From Usnea hakonensis (Eukaryota > Ascomycota > Lecanoromycetes > Lecanorales > Parmeliaceae): a DNA stretch of 64,000 bases. Within the stretch, counting starts at the first letter, position 1. The number at the start of each line of letters is the position of its first letter. The stretch is taken from NCBI GenBank assembly GCA_013423325.1, contig BLJB01000036.1, positions 248,001 through 312,000 of the forward strand, in the 5' to 3' direction. The position numbers and the translations under genes were made by a program. Under the pieces are notes generated by a model. It saw nothing but the letters and a program-made list of their open reading frames with translations. It ran no database searches and was not told the origin of the DNA. Positions 11,489-22,503 of this stretch are shown here, piece after piece.

Positions 11489-12724
11489 GCTTGCCACTTT
11501 CCGCGACCGCAAAGAGACTTCGCAGAGGGCTTTATTCAATTGCTCGAGCCAAAAGGCTCGGCGCAGAAAACGACCCAGCTTGAAATATTGGCCGCGGAGA
11601 GGGACTGTGTGAGTGTGAAGAGACGGGAATGCTTCAGCCGTAAGAACATCGCTTGCCGCAAACTCCGGGCTCTTATCCCCGGGGCAAGCAGCCTTAAAAC
11701 TGAAGAGCTCTAACTGCCACTCCAAGACGGTCCGCATCTTCGACCTCTCGGCTTGAAATCGATGTAAGACTCACAAGGGTAGCCGAGGATATTTCAGTCT
11801 ACCTCCATTCCTCTTCTTGGCCTGTGCTTTGTCCTGCATCAGACATCGTACATCGTCGTACGGGGTCCATAATACACTTCCTCTTTGCAGGCCTGTCTAT
11901 TCCGCTTTCTACAACCTACTCAATCCTGGGGGAGTGTTTCGTACGAGTAGCTGGGAAGATATCAATAATTAGGACACTGGAGCAGATCTGGGTACGCTCT
12001 AACACAACGCTGAAGCCAGAAGGGTCTGAAGCGGCAGCTGATAAATATCAGGATGAGTCCCAAGAGACACTGTGGCAGAAGGTGGAGCCCATCTCGCAAG
12101 CATTGAGCGGAAGGCTTCATGACCTGTCTTAGACCACCAGAGCCTTTTCTAAGTCATCGGACAAAAATCGACAGTAGACGAGTATCTGAACTGGCTTCTT
12201 GACGACTCGATTCCCTGATCGCTGGCGCACCCAGTGCCCGAATCGTGGAGAGACTTATCCTGGAAGTGCGATTCTTTCAGTCTCCGGAATTGCTACGATG
12301 ACGCAGTCAAACAGATGTGCTGCTGAGAACCATCTCTGATCCTGCTACATGTCAGTATTGTTAGCATGTACCCAAAAGGAAAGCTTCTATCATTTTACGT
12401 CAACAGTAGCCAATCGGGAAATTCTCCAAGCCTTTTAGCCGATTTACCCTCGTAATAAGATCCGATGTACAGATATGGTCAACACCACGTAAAGCTCTGA
12501 CGACGTCTCATGCTTGAACGCTTTTGTGGAGTGACCTCTTACCCTTTACAGATCTCTATGATGATAATAATTCGGGACAGTCTTTCATGGGAACTTTCAT
12601 TCTCATTGTTATCGTCATAGACCTCCCTTTCAAACCTGCTTTAAAGCTCTCTTGGGAGGACTTACTCTAATTCTTCAGACAACTCATTTGCAGCCAAGAA
12701 CCTCGCTACAAACGCCTCGAAAGA
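11489..12724. other. Intergenic region
   Basis: The first 250 bases are an open 5' extension of the dihydrouridine synthase frame. A 102-codon ATG frame at 11824-12132 has no recognisable motif and is not called. Nothing else is supported. Confidence 0.5.
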
Positions 12725-13408
12725 ATGGGCTCTCTGTGTCTACTTTTAATTATTCTCTCCCCTTACATTACTATTCTCTTCTTTATTCGACAGTCTCGAA
12801 GCAGCGCAGATCGATTCCAGCGGGAAAATGGGATTCTCGTCACCCCAGCCGTTCCGTTTCGCTTCCTTGATCTGCCTGTCGAGCTACGCTTCTCGATCTA
12901 TTCCCTACTTCTGTTCACCGAGGAGCCTCTACGCTGGATTGGGCCGAAATACCATCCAGATCACAGGAATGGTTCATTGCTCGCTGGTGCGGCGAAAGTC
13001 AAGAACATGCTAGGAGCAACAGCAACACGAAATGGACTGAGAGCAACCACAGCAACGGCAATTCTTTTTACCTGCAAGACAATTTATCTTGAAGCCATAA
13101 ACCTCTTTTACCAGAGCAACGTCTTCGAAGTCCCGCCTAACAATTTCAACACTCAGCCCATCCTGCGACGCCAGCCACTCCCTCACCTCGTTCGCCATCT
13201 GCGTGTCCAGTACAGAGGCGTCTATGAACCTTGGCGCTTGCTACCCAAGGATTACACCAACCGCGTCGATGCAATCCTTGATTCTTGCCTACAAGATGTC
13301 ATCGATCGCTGCCCTAATCTCACGAGTCTTACGATTGGTGGTATTCCGGATCCGGGCGAGGTGAATAATGCTTGGATAGTTGAAGAGAGCGGTTGGTACG
13401 ATATATAA
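12725..13408 (+). CDS. F-box-like / 2EXR-type protein
   Basis: One exon, 227 residues, ATG start. A short hydrophobic N-terminus (LLLIILSPYITILFF) precedes FRFLDLPVELRFSIYSLLL, the pattern of the many fungal F-box-like or 2EXR-type proteins. Further on are FTCKTIYLEAINLFYQSNVF and a closing leucine-rich CPNLTSLTIGG segment, both common in this group. The function is unknown; adaptor or substrate-recognition roles are typical for the superfamily. A second open frame (13393-13776) follows in another phase, and the homologous proteins are often longer. The C-terminus may therefore be spliced on or lost by frameshift, but I could not find a convincing junction. Confidence 0.6.
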   Translation: MGSLCLLLIILSPYITILFFIRQSRSSADRFQRENGILVTPAVPFRFLDLPVELRFSIYSLLLFTEEPLRWIGPKYHPDHRNGSLLAGAAKVKNMLGATATRNGLRATTATAILFTCKTIYLEAINLFYQSNVFEVPPNNFNTQPILRRQPLPHLVRHLRVQYRGVYEPWRLLPKDYTNRVDAILDSCLQDVIDRCPNLTSLTIGGIPDPGEVNNAWIVEESGWYDI

Positions 13409-14386
13409 ATCGCACCGTCATGTCAACGCTTCCTCGAGCGTGCACATGCGAAGTATATCTCATGTTTTCCACTTGTGAGATGACGTCTCTTCCACTGGGG
13501 CCTTTTAGCTTGATGGGAGATATGCATTTGATTGGCTGCCGGCGTTGGAAGATGTCGGACGGGAGGTTGGCTGCATGGCTCTGGGCTGGATATGGGATAG
13601 GGCGATCATCTTTCTCCCACATTATCGATTCGCATAATCCAAGAAAGACAGCCCGATTCTATGGAAGCGACCTATGCATCACGTTGCAAATTGAGCTCAT
13701 ATCGGGCGGATTCACCATACCAGCGGCGCTGAGATATGCAATAGAGCTGGACAGCCTAAGAGAAGCTTCAGCATGATCTCTTTCAAGTGTAGTTAGCCAA
13801 TCGATGCCATCTCATCTTTCAGCGTCCTTCATACGATGCCCTAACCTCTGACTATAAAATCTCCACGATCGGGCTCGATGTTATCCTCAATGCAATGCGA
13901 GCCATCAGACGCATAAGTAGGATCTACGACTTATAGCTCAAAGACCGGTCATCCCAGAAAAATAGCAGCTTGCACCTCCTTTGACACCCTTCCCTCAAAA
14001 GAGGAAAGGCTTCCTGTAATTCTTCGTATAGAAAACCTAAAACCACACCCAATCTCAAAGCCCACATTAACTCTCAATAATCTTGCATAGTAATAACGCC
14101 CACCTCACATACTACAAATCAGACGCTTCAGTCGCTTACACAATCCTAAAAAAGCAAAAGTGAGTAACATGCATGGTATCACTCTTCGTCTGACATACGG
14201 ATACGCGTAAACTTGTAGAAAATGCGTTGTTTTATCTATCTAAGAGATAAAATAAAGCTATAGCTAACTGCGCGCTTCCTCCTTTCCTGCATGATTCCGG
14301 ATGAAGAAGAAGGAAGCAATAGAAATGCGTGGGCTTTCGATTGCGGGATCGTGCTAATGGGCGCCGTGCGCGTGGAAGTGGGCATC
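13409..14386. other. Intergenic region with possible C-terminal remnant
   Basis: 13409-13776 is open in a different frame from the upstream gene and may be its displaced 3' end. 13777-14386 is AT-moderate sequence in which I see no gene. Confidence 0.4.
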
Positions 14387-14705
14387 GAAGAGCGCAATCG
14401 TATGAGCCTTCGACGGATATCTATGCTGAAGGAGGTATGTTGGATAATGATGTTTTCCTCGTTGAGTCATTGCTGATTGGCGCTGGAATGGAGGAATCGA
14501 AGAGCTTGGATTGTTCGACTGGAATGTATGTATACTGAAGTAGATATGTTGGATGATGGATTTTTTTTTTCGTTGGATCATTGCTGATTGGGGTTGGAAA
14601 GGGAAAACCGAAGAGCGCGAATTGTATGAGCCTCCGATGGATGTCTATGCTGAGGGAGGTATGTTGGGTGGTGAATTCTTTTCGTTGAGTGATTGCTGAA
14701 CTGGT
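14387..14705. repeat. ~112-bp imperfect tandem repeat, almost three copies
   Basis: Units begin at 14387, 14499 and 14610, each with GAAGAGC. They share ATCTATGCTGAAGGAGGTATG-like, GTTGGAT and CATTGCTGATTGG blocks. The array ends just 3' of the acidic membrane-protein gene, probably in its 3' untranslated region. Confidence 0.75.
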
Positions 14706-14723
14706 TCAGGCGGAGAAGGAGTC

Positions 14724-16492
14724 CTAGTTAGAATCGTCGTCGCCGTCGCCATTTTCATCTTCGTCCTCGTCTTCCACTTCATCTTCGTCTTCATCTTCAT
14801 CTTCAACCACGAAGTCATCGTTGGGGAGAGCACCCTCCTCCTGGTCTGCCTCCATATCCGTATCCGTATCGTCGTCTCCATTTTCATCTTCAATATCAGA
14901 GCCATCGTCGTTCTGAATACCTTGCCCCTCTTCGTCTTCTGATTTTATGTCAATCCCAACTTCGTCATCGTCTTCATCTTCATCTTCATGTCCTTCTTCT
15001 TCATCATCCTCATCGTCATCATCTGAATCGGTGAATTGGACCATCTTCACTCTGTCAATACAATTGCTGCCCAAGGACCCATTGCGGCAGTATATTTCAA
15101 GAGCGTCCGATCCAAGAGCCTCAACCAAGGTTTTGATGCTACCAAGATAATCCGCAAGGTAACGTAGACAATCTCTCTGGTAGTCTGTCCACTTTCTCTC
15201 CACGTAATAACGTCCAATTTCTGTAAAGAGTCAGAAGAGTCATAAAAGTAGACGTGAATATTTTTACTTACCCGCGATTACGAAAATCAAGACTATGCCA
15301 CTGCCTCCGAACCATTCAATGACCGCCAACCACCTCTGCCCCGCGTAGTACTCTCTGAGGTATCTGGAGCCCATCTGTTCGATCTCTCGTGCTGAAACCG
15401 TTCCCGCCTTTTTGTGGGCCAGCTCCTCCAGGATAGTGATGTGGTTGGACAAACAACCAGTGGTGATAGATCTATAGCCTTTGGCAACTTGAGCATTCAC
15501 TGACGAAAAGAGCACCGTCTGACCATATGCGCGGTGAATCTTATTGTCGATGGTATTTTTCATGACGTCCTCGAGTCCATCAAGAACCTTGCTGAGGTCG
15601 GATGTATCCCAGGCAACATGAGCCTGCAGCTTTCCGTCAGGCATCTTTTCCCTGCTCTCTAGATGGTTTTGCAATTCTCGCTTGGTCCTGAAGAATTCGA
15701 GGAAGCACGTGACCATCAGTATCTCGGCCATCTCACCGTCGACGTCAGAGCGTGGTCGGTTAGTTGGTGTCAGATTACGGAGAGCAGCTTTGATGTACGC
15801 TTCGATGGCGGGAGTCTTTCTTACAAGCCCAATCTCGACCTGGTACCTAGTTGGCACAGTGGATACTGTATCAGCGTGGTGTCCGTGAAGTAGAGATCCC
15901 GTGCGCGAATGCTCATTTCCTAGAGACGTGGCATTGTTGACTTCTTTTTCTGCGTCCTCAGTCCTGCTAGTTTTTTCCTTCTCTGGAGCAAATGTATGCG
16001 GAAGAGACTTCTGAGAACGCTGTAGATCCGTTTGAGGGTTCAAATCTTCGTCTTTTTTGACCTCGTGGTTCTGGGGTGATTGCAGTGTAGTATTTGTCTA
16101 GAGTTCGAAGGATTAGCAATCCTGAATCTTGGTGGGAAAACCATAACATTATGTACCTGCGTTACCACGTCCGATTCAATTTCTCGCTGGCTAGGGTGAG
16201 AAGTCTTGACGCGTTTGGTACTCGTGCCGTTGTTATTCGGTGGGGCTACCCTCTTCCTAGCCATTCGAGCCTTTTCTTCACGTAAAGCATGCTCACATTT
16301 CAGAGAGGCACTTCTTAAAGGTCCTTTCATCAGCAAAGGTGCTGCTTCGGACAAGCACAATAGAAAGCGCTTGAAGTCAGTACTTCTCGCGACATTCTTG
16401 AGGGCTCGGGACGACGGAAACTTTTCAGCCAGATAACCTGAAAGGGCTATTATGTTCTTCGACAGATGCGTATCTTCTCTATGCGGGGCCAT
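14724..16492 (-). CDS. Hypothetical protein with one hydrophobic segment and a polyacidic tail
   Basis: Three exons on the minus strand: 16492-16157, 16097-15272, 15220-14724; 552 residues, both introns GT-AG and in frame. Residues ~70-150 are basic with KR-type stretches. The central region is helical and contains VDGEMAEILMVTCFLEFFRTKREL. A single hydrophobic segment (WFGGSGIVLIFVIAG, ~373-387) spans the second splice junction. The last ~100 residues are nearly all Asp and Glu with a few Gly and Ser. I recognise no family. The basic N-terminus and acidic C-terminus around one hydrophobic segment might suit a nuclear or membrane-anchored adaptor, but this is only a guess. Confidence 0.65.
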
Positions 16493-19183
16493 CTTAGAAA
16501 CGAGAATGCAAAGATCTCCTAGAGCATTTCAGCTAGTAGTCTTGGTCATGCGCAAATATTGCCCAAGCAGTGACTTACGAGATCTCCAGAACGTGCGTTA
16601 TGCTGGAAATACAAATCCAGCGATAAGAACCCTGGATATTCGAGGCAGAAATGAATGCGTAAGAGAAACCCGAAGTGGAAGAAGTTAAAGTCAGCTGCTG
16701 GCAGATTCAGAGGCGAATACGAAAGATGACATTCGTACTGAAAGAGAAGTGAGTGATGAGCAAATTCTCATCCGTGAAAGAAGCAGATTGGGATCAAACG
16801 ATTAGCAGAAACGTGAACGTGAAGAGTGATAGGTTGAATTCAGAGTATTTGTTCAGACTTTAGGTGGCTGTAAGCGAGATCATAGAAGGTGGCAATCGTA
16901 GATGATCGGATGAAGTGGTGTAGAAGTAGTGATAGCACAATCTTTCAAGATATCGTGGGTGACGGTAGCGTGGTGGTATGTGGAAGAAAGTGGAAGAAAG
17001 TGGAAGAGAAGGTTGATGATTGTAGAAGACTAAGAATCGAATTACGCAATTTTGTTGTCTCAAGTGAAAAGATGGATGAAATATGGAAGGAGGAAGTAGA
17101 GGTGAGTATCTAGTGTAAGATTGAGGAAGAGAGAGAGATAGAAAGGGAGTAGGATAGATTCGCTTTTGAAATGTCCAGTAGGCTGTGCTAAGACCAAACT
17201 GAGTCTCGAGACATTCAGTTCAGTTGCGCTGAGTAGTACCCGTGTCTGTTGTGCGAGGCACCAAAGTGGTGGATTTGAATCTTACTGGCACAGAATAGAA
17301 TAGAGTAAGAGTGTAGGATCGCGTTTGCGTTTTAAAGGCTGGACAAGAAAGGTACCTAGTCTTTAGTGACCGCCTTTCGGTAAGCGTCTCTGGTCAACTT
17401 ACAATTGGATTGAAGGCTTGGAAGCCACCTTTCTTTTCAATGTCCAAAGTCTGAACACACCATGCCGCACTGAGCAGGATAGTGACTGAAAAGCTGTTCC
17501 TCGTCTTGGCCACACTGGCAAGATGAAGAAGTCCGGTAAAGATGCGAATCACCAGGAATCGATGACTCTTTGAAGTTAGATAAAGCTGTCGAGATGAGAT
17601 TCTAGATCAGCAAGTCAAGAGTGTGTTTTAAGTCGATGCGGATTGATGTGATGTCTTCTTAATGGCGCTCCCTCAGGAATTGTTGCTTATCAGCGTGTTT
17701 TTTGTAAGCGTATATTTTCGTGACCGTCACCCGTCTCTGCCGTTTTCATTTCACTCTCTGAATTATTGGCGAGCATTTCAGCTGTCTCTTTCCTTTTGCG
17801 CTTGGGCTTCAAATGGTTCATCGGATAGATCAAAGCGCCAAATTTTTTGGCCAGAGAGTCTGGCGTAAATATCGGCCTGTCATGATACCTAAGTAACCCA
17901 ATCATGCTGCGGTTTCGTCCCGAAGTGAACACACAGTCGTGCGGCGATTGCTAAGAACTTTCAAAGTCGAATTGAAATGAGAATACTCACAAGGTGACAG
18001 CAAGGTAGTATCCTGAGATCTCATGTACATCGAGTGTCAAAATTATATCGATTGTATCTTTTGTCGTCACGACCAAAATGAACATCGGTTCAAGATCCAC
18101 ACGTTCGTCAAGTTGTTCTCTCATCTGCCATAAGGCAGGGTTCTCCGCGCTAAAAGCGTACAACATGTTGGGACGTCTCCGACGTTTCCCCCAATCTTTG
18201 TCGCGTCGCCCAGCATTTTCACTGAACCTCCCTGCATTATGGTTTTCGTCTTTGAGATACCCTGGCTCAGTTGGGATTGGCCAACAATGTGGAGGTCGGG
18301 ACGTGAGTTCAGAAGGATTGCGTCATGACGCATGATGAGCTGGATATAAATCATTATCGCAGTCCCATTTGTGAAGAGGTCGTTACCTGTACTGGAAACA
18401 CAAGTTCGTAGTGCATCGAGTCATACCCAGACCCTGACTATGTGTCTATAAAGGTTTCTAGCATGTACAGCGCGCTTGTAAAGACCTAACCCCGCATGAG
18501 CTGATAAGCCTCCAGTCCCAACTTTTGCATGTGGTGCTGATGCTTTAGGATGCGCATGTCCTTGTTGGTGAGGCTCAGGATATACACTCCCCAAATGAGG
18601 CCCTGTTGATCGAGATTTGTATACGTTGGCAAGATCTTATTGGGCACATCTCAAAAGTGCATTAGAATTTACAAGGGAACATGATTGATTATACATTCAC
18701 GCGACATTCTTTCGCACATCAGGTCCAGCGCTATTTAGATCGCCTTCCCCGTCTGACTTAGCAATGCACATACGGTGAAAGGCCAAGGACCGACCTGTGT
18801 GCTGTGCATGCATAAGCTTGGAGTGTACGCCTATATAAATATTTGCAGGTCTTCAGGGTATAACACGACCGCAATTTCCAACTACTACAGCCAGGAAACA
18901 TCTTGTCAGCTGACTGCAGCGATCCAGGACATCAAAGGCAGATGTAAGGTACTTTGATGTCTCCCTCTAAGAAGTTGTCATCCTTGCTTCCTTCGGATCC
19001 CGTGAGTAGTCGCCTCGTCTGAAGTCTCGGTATTCTGTAAAGGCTCAGGCCGATTTTCCAACATTTGCAACTTGTACCTAAAATTTAGCACCAACCATGC
19101 GAAGCTTGGGAGACAAGTTAGACCAAAGACCATGGCGAGGGATGGGATCTCCTTGGAGGATTTCTCCGCCTTAAACTTAGGGA
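16493..19183. other. Gene-poor stretch
   Basis: No supported gene in 2.7 kb. Short open frames occur at 17662-17932, 18121-18354 (minus) and 18978-19193 (minus). The last lacks an ATG but reads like a membrane-protein fragment (MVFGLTCLPSFAWLVLNF). A short GTGGAAGAAA repeat lies near 16980-17010. Confidence 0.45.
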
Positions 19184-20115
19184 ATGCCGTCACCTTCCAG
19201 CATAAGTGTTTGCCTGTTTCTCCATGGGTCTACTAGTAATTCTATCCCCTATGATCACCAAAGTAGTTTCCCTCAGCCAGGGTCAGATATTAATTGGGAA
19301 AGTCCAAGCGTGCAACCTTGTTTATTGAACCTAACAAGCACACCATTGGGATCATTTGTTGTTCCCAGTTTTGAAAATATAGCATCCCGCCAGTCACGGA
19401 CAGTCCCCGGAAATATTTCATTACCTAATGCAACTGTGGAGGAGGACTTACCACTAGTAGTCTTTACACGTTCACGCTTTAGTAATGAGGAATGGGAAAG
19501 GCATGGTCCGCAAATCCAGAAGCTTTGACTTGACGAAGGCAAGCCTCTGGATGAAACCAAGCAGTATATGGCAAAAGAGTTCAACTTCAATCCGTCGTGA
19601 GTAGCTTTACCCGGTCAACGAGCCGTGACGATTTTGTTCGAAAGTACTAATTACTGCTTACATAGTGATAAGCTGTACAAACAGAAGTTCAAGTAATGGG
19701 GCCGTCGAAGTACCTGCCCGCCGAGAAAGCCAATTGGATGTTAAGAAAAGTAGAGAAAAGAAAGAAGGAAGATCAGAAAGCAACCTCGCTTCATGTCGGT
19801 GGCCGGGAATTGAGTGTAGATGAGATCCAAAGAAAGGCTGAAAGAGCAAAGTTTCAGGATTATCGAATACTTGACGGTCAGTCCATTGTTGAACGTACTT
19901 AGGGCTCAATTAACAAGCGCCAAGCTATGCCCACTCCACCAGACGTGAGGTACTCTACACCTTTCAATACATCGTCTCATGGCGTGGGAACTCGTTACTC
20001 CCCCGGATCTCGTGCCAACAGATGGACGCCGACACCCATTTTGAATGATCTTCAGAGAAAACCGCTGCGTATGATCTGGGACGGACTTACGTGTCTCGAT
20101 ATTCTCCCTATTCAA
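19184..20115 (+). pseudogene. Broken Clr5-domain protein
   Basis: The Clr5 domain of fungal DNA-interacting proteins is readable but interrupted: EEWERHGPQIQKL, then a TGA (19526-19528), then LDEGKPLDETKQYMAKEF. After an intact-looking intron (GTGAGT near 19596, TAG near 19669) comes DKLYKQKFK, then a TAA (19694-19696). The rest (GPSKYLPAEKANWMLRK) continues in another frame, and a further TAG stands at 19900-19902. At least two stops and one indel inside a short conserved domain mark it as dead. 19927-20115 holds another fragment. Just downstream, before the AAA+ gene, TPR-like sequence (GEWDEAEEKFRQAL) continues in frame into that gene's exon. Confidence 0.65.
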
Positions 20116-20290
20116 TGAATTAGGGCACTCTCTAGATGAGGATGGACTAGATGAGGATGGAGAGTGGGACGAAGCTGAAGAAAAATTTCGCCAAGCGTTA
20201 GCTGGCTGTCAAGTCTTGCTCTCGCCAGTCCATGAGCACACAAGAATCTTCACGTATCATCTAGCAGATTTTTATGCTCAACACGATCGC

Positions 20291-21475
20291 ATGGCGGATG
20301 CTGATAAATTACTTGATTGGATGACCGACAGAATTCTGATCGATTGGGCGTGTTTTGGCTTGATGTATCCCTCTATGAACGAGGACTTTAGCTGGGGCTC
20401 GGAGAGCCTCAGAACTGGAACTGACGGCTCAAGGTCTTTCTCAGACGACGAACTGCTTATCTGCGATCGAATGATGCCCGGGCTCTCTCTTAGTAAGAAA
20501 CGCTGGTGCTACTTCAAAGTTGACTGTATCCAGGATGTGAACCTTAATTCGACAGCTTTTGACCGACTATACATGGCAGAAGATCAGAAGAAGATGATCC
20601 ACTCTCTTGTGCAAGTGCACACAAACCATATGTTGGATTTCGATGACGTGATCAAAGGCAAAGGGAAGGGCATGGTGTTTCTAATTCATGGAGTGGCCGG
20701 CGTGGGCAAGACCCTCACAGCAGGTAATTTTGGAACGGTCATGTGCATAGTTGTTGTACTAAAGGCATTACAGAGAGCGTGGCTGACCGTACACGGAAGC
20801 CTCTTTATACTATCAGTTGCGGTGAGCTTGGGGTACAACCGGAACTGGTTGAAGAGCGCTTGTCGACTGTGCTTTATCTAGCCACGGTCTGGAACGCAGT
20901 GGTACTCCTCGATGAAGCAGACGTATTCTTGGAACAGAGATCTGCACATGATTTGGAAAGAAATGCCCTGGTCTCTAGTAAATCCTCCTCCAATTCTCAA
21001 ACTCACGTCTGATCTAACAGCCGCTGCAGTCTTTCTTCGCTTACTTGAATATTATGAGGGCATACTTTTTCTCACAACAAACCGAATAGATACGTTTGAT
21101 ACGGCCTTCAAGTCTCGTATCCACCTAGCAATCAAATATTACCCTCTATCGTTCGAGACGCGCCGTGATCTGTGGCGATCCTTCATACACAGTACTTCCC
21201 AAAGCGTCCGACCGAATTGGCTGGATGATGCTGCCTTGGATGAGCTTGTCTCAAAAGACCTCAACGGTCGTCAGATCAAGAATATTGTCCGAACCGCTCA
21301 TGCGTTGGCCGTGAGTGCTGGGGAATCCCTCCGGATGACCCATTTGGAGGTACCGTTGAACGCCATGAGGTTATTTGAAATGAACATCGCGGAAGATACC
21401 AAACAGGACACTGGATTTTCTAGAGAAATTGCTCCTCGGAAAAGGCTAAGAGCCAACACGGGAGAGAGGTCATAG
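20291..21475 (+). CDS. AAA+ ATPase (small paralogue, possibly a 5'-truncated fusion)
   Basis: Three exons: 20291-20723, 20774-20977, 21030-21475; 360 residues. Both splice junctions fall exactly where family motifs require: GVGKTLTA|ESVADRT and NALVS|FLRLLEYY. Walker A is GVAGVGKT, Walker B VVLLDEADVFL, sensor 1 LTTNR, with FKSRIH for the arginine finger and LNGRQIKN in the lid. This matches the C-terminal ATPase core of the large AAA+ protein encoded on the opposite strand at 22504-25936, but the long N-terminal half is absent. The reading frame extends 5' of the chosen ATG through TPR-like sequence (DEAEEKFRQALAGCQ, HLADFYAQHDR). The ancestral protein may therefore have been Clr5-TPR-AAA, now broken at its 5' end. 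Whether it is expressed is unknown. Confidence 0.65.
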
Positions 21476-22503
21476 CGCTTGGAGGGAAGTTCAGCGAGTC
21501 CCTAGGTACTGCGAGAAAAGCTATAGGAATGACCGAGTGCTCCTTGCAAATCTCTAAGCTTCTGCAAGATGTAAGATGACAGCAGCAAGGCGCAGTGCTT
21601 GAATAACCAGGGCCTAGGTCAACAGACATTCCCATAGCAATGCACAACCTACGTGCAACTCATTGCACACAGTGACGAACAAACCTTCAATATCCGCCCC
21701 AAGCACCCCAGGGCAACTCATCACACCCTAACCCACATCAGCCAAAGTGACGCGAACAACACAGAATCAACCACGTAGCGTACTTTAGAATCACGACCTA
21801 GCCCCCCAGCGCGGACCTTCCCTACCTGTAAGTATCCCCAGACGACGGAGCCCAAGACTCAGCCCGAAAACCCCCCCGCTATGAGGTTGAGTGTCGCTTT
21901 CTGAAACCGGTTTCAAAGTCACAGTATCTGGGTTGATTGATGATTGGTGTGCTCTGACGGCTTCAACTGAGATCGACGAATCTCGACTGCTCTCCCTTGG
22001 CTAAAAAGGCCTTCCTTCCCTGCCCTAGCTCCCAAGGTAGTAAAAATACCTTAGGCTCATGCAGACGCCTTGCCTAACTCGTGTGGCGAGTTTTATTTGT
22101 TGGGGTTGCGGTGGATATATTGTTGAGACTTGCTTGCAAGAAAGGAAAAAAAAAATTGAACGAATGGAAAGATACTCTACGAGTTAAGACCAAGGAAGTG
22201 GGAAGAATGAATCACCGAAGGATAATATTAGGGGTATAAAAGACGTGGTGACGACTATGCTTCTTTCTATACGAACGCGGATACTTTTCCAGGTGGGGAA
22301 AGAGAAAGAGCGAGTGTTCCTGATCGGTTGAGTCCTATCCAATCTCGGAATGCCAAAGAGCGTCCCTTCATTTCCCATCAAGTTCATGAAGTGCCATTGC
22401 GAATGAAGAATGAAACGCTTTCTACGAGCGTCGAGATCCAAAATCAAATTCAGGTCCACTACATTCATAATGCCAATTTCCCACCTCAGAACCCCACCTC
22501 ATT
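21476..22503. other. Intergenic region between convergent AAA+ genes
   Basis: Contains C-rich stretches around 21690-21880 and no supported gene. Both flanking genes point into it. Confidence 0.5.

Noticed and set aside
11824..12132. 102-residue ATG open frame
   Set aside because: No recognisable motif and no neighbouring exons; could be chance.
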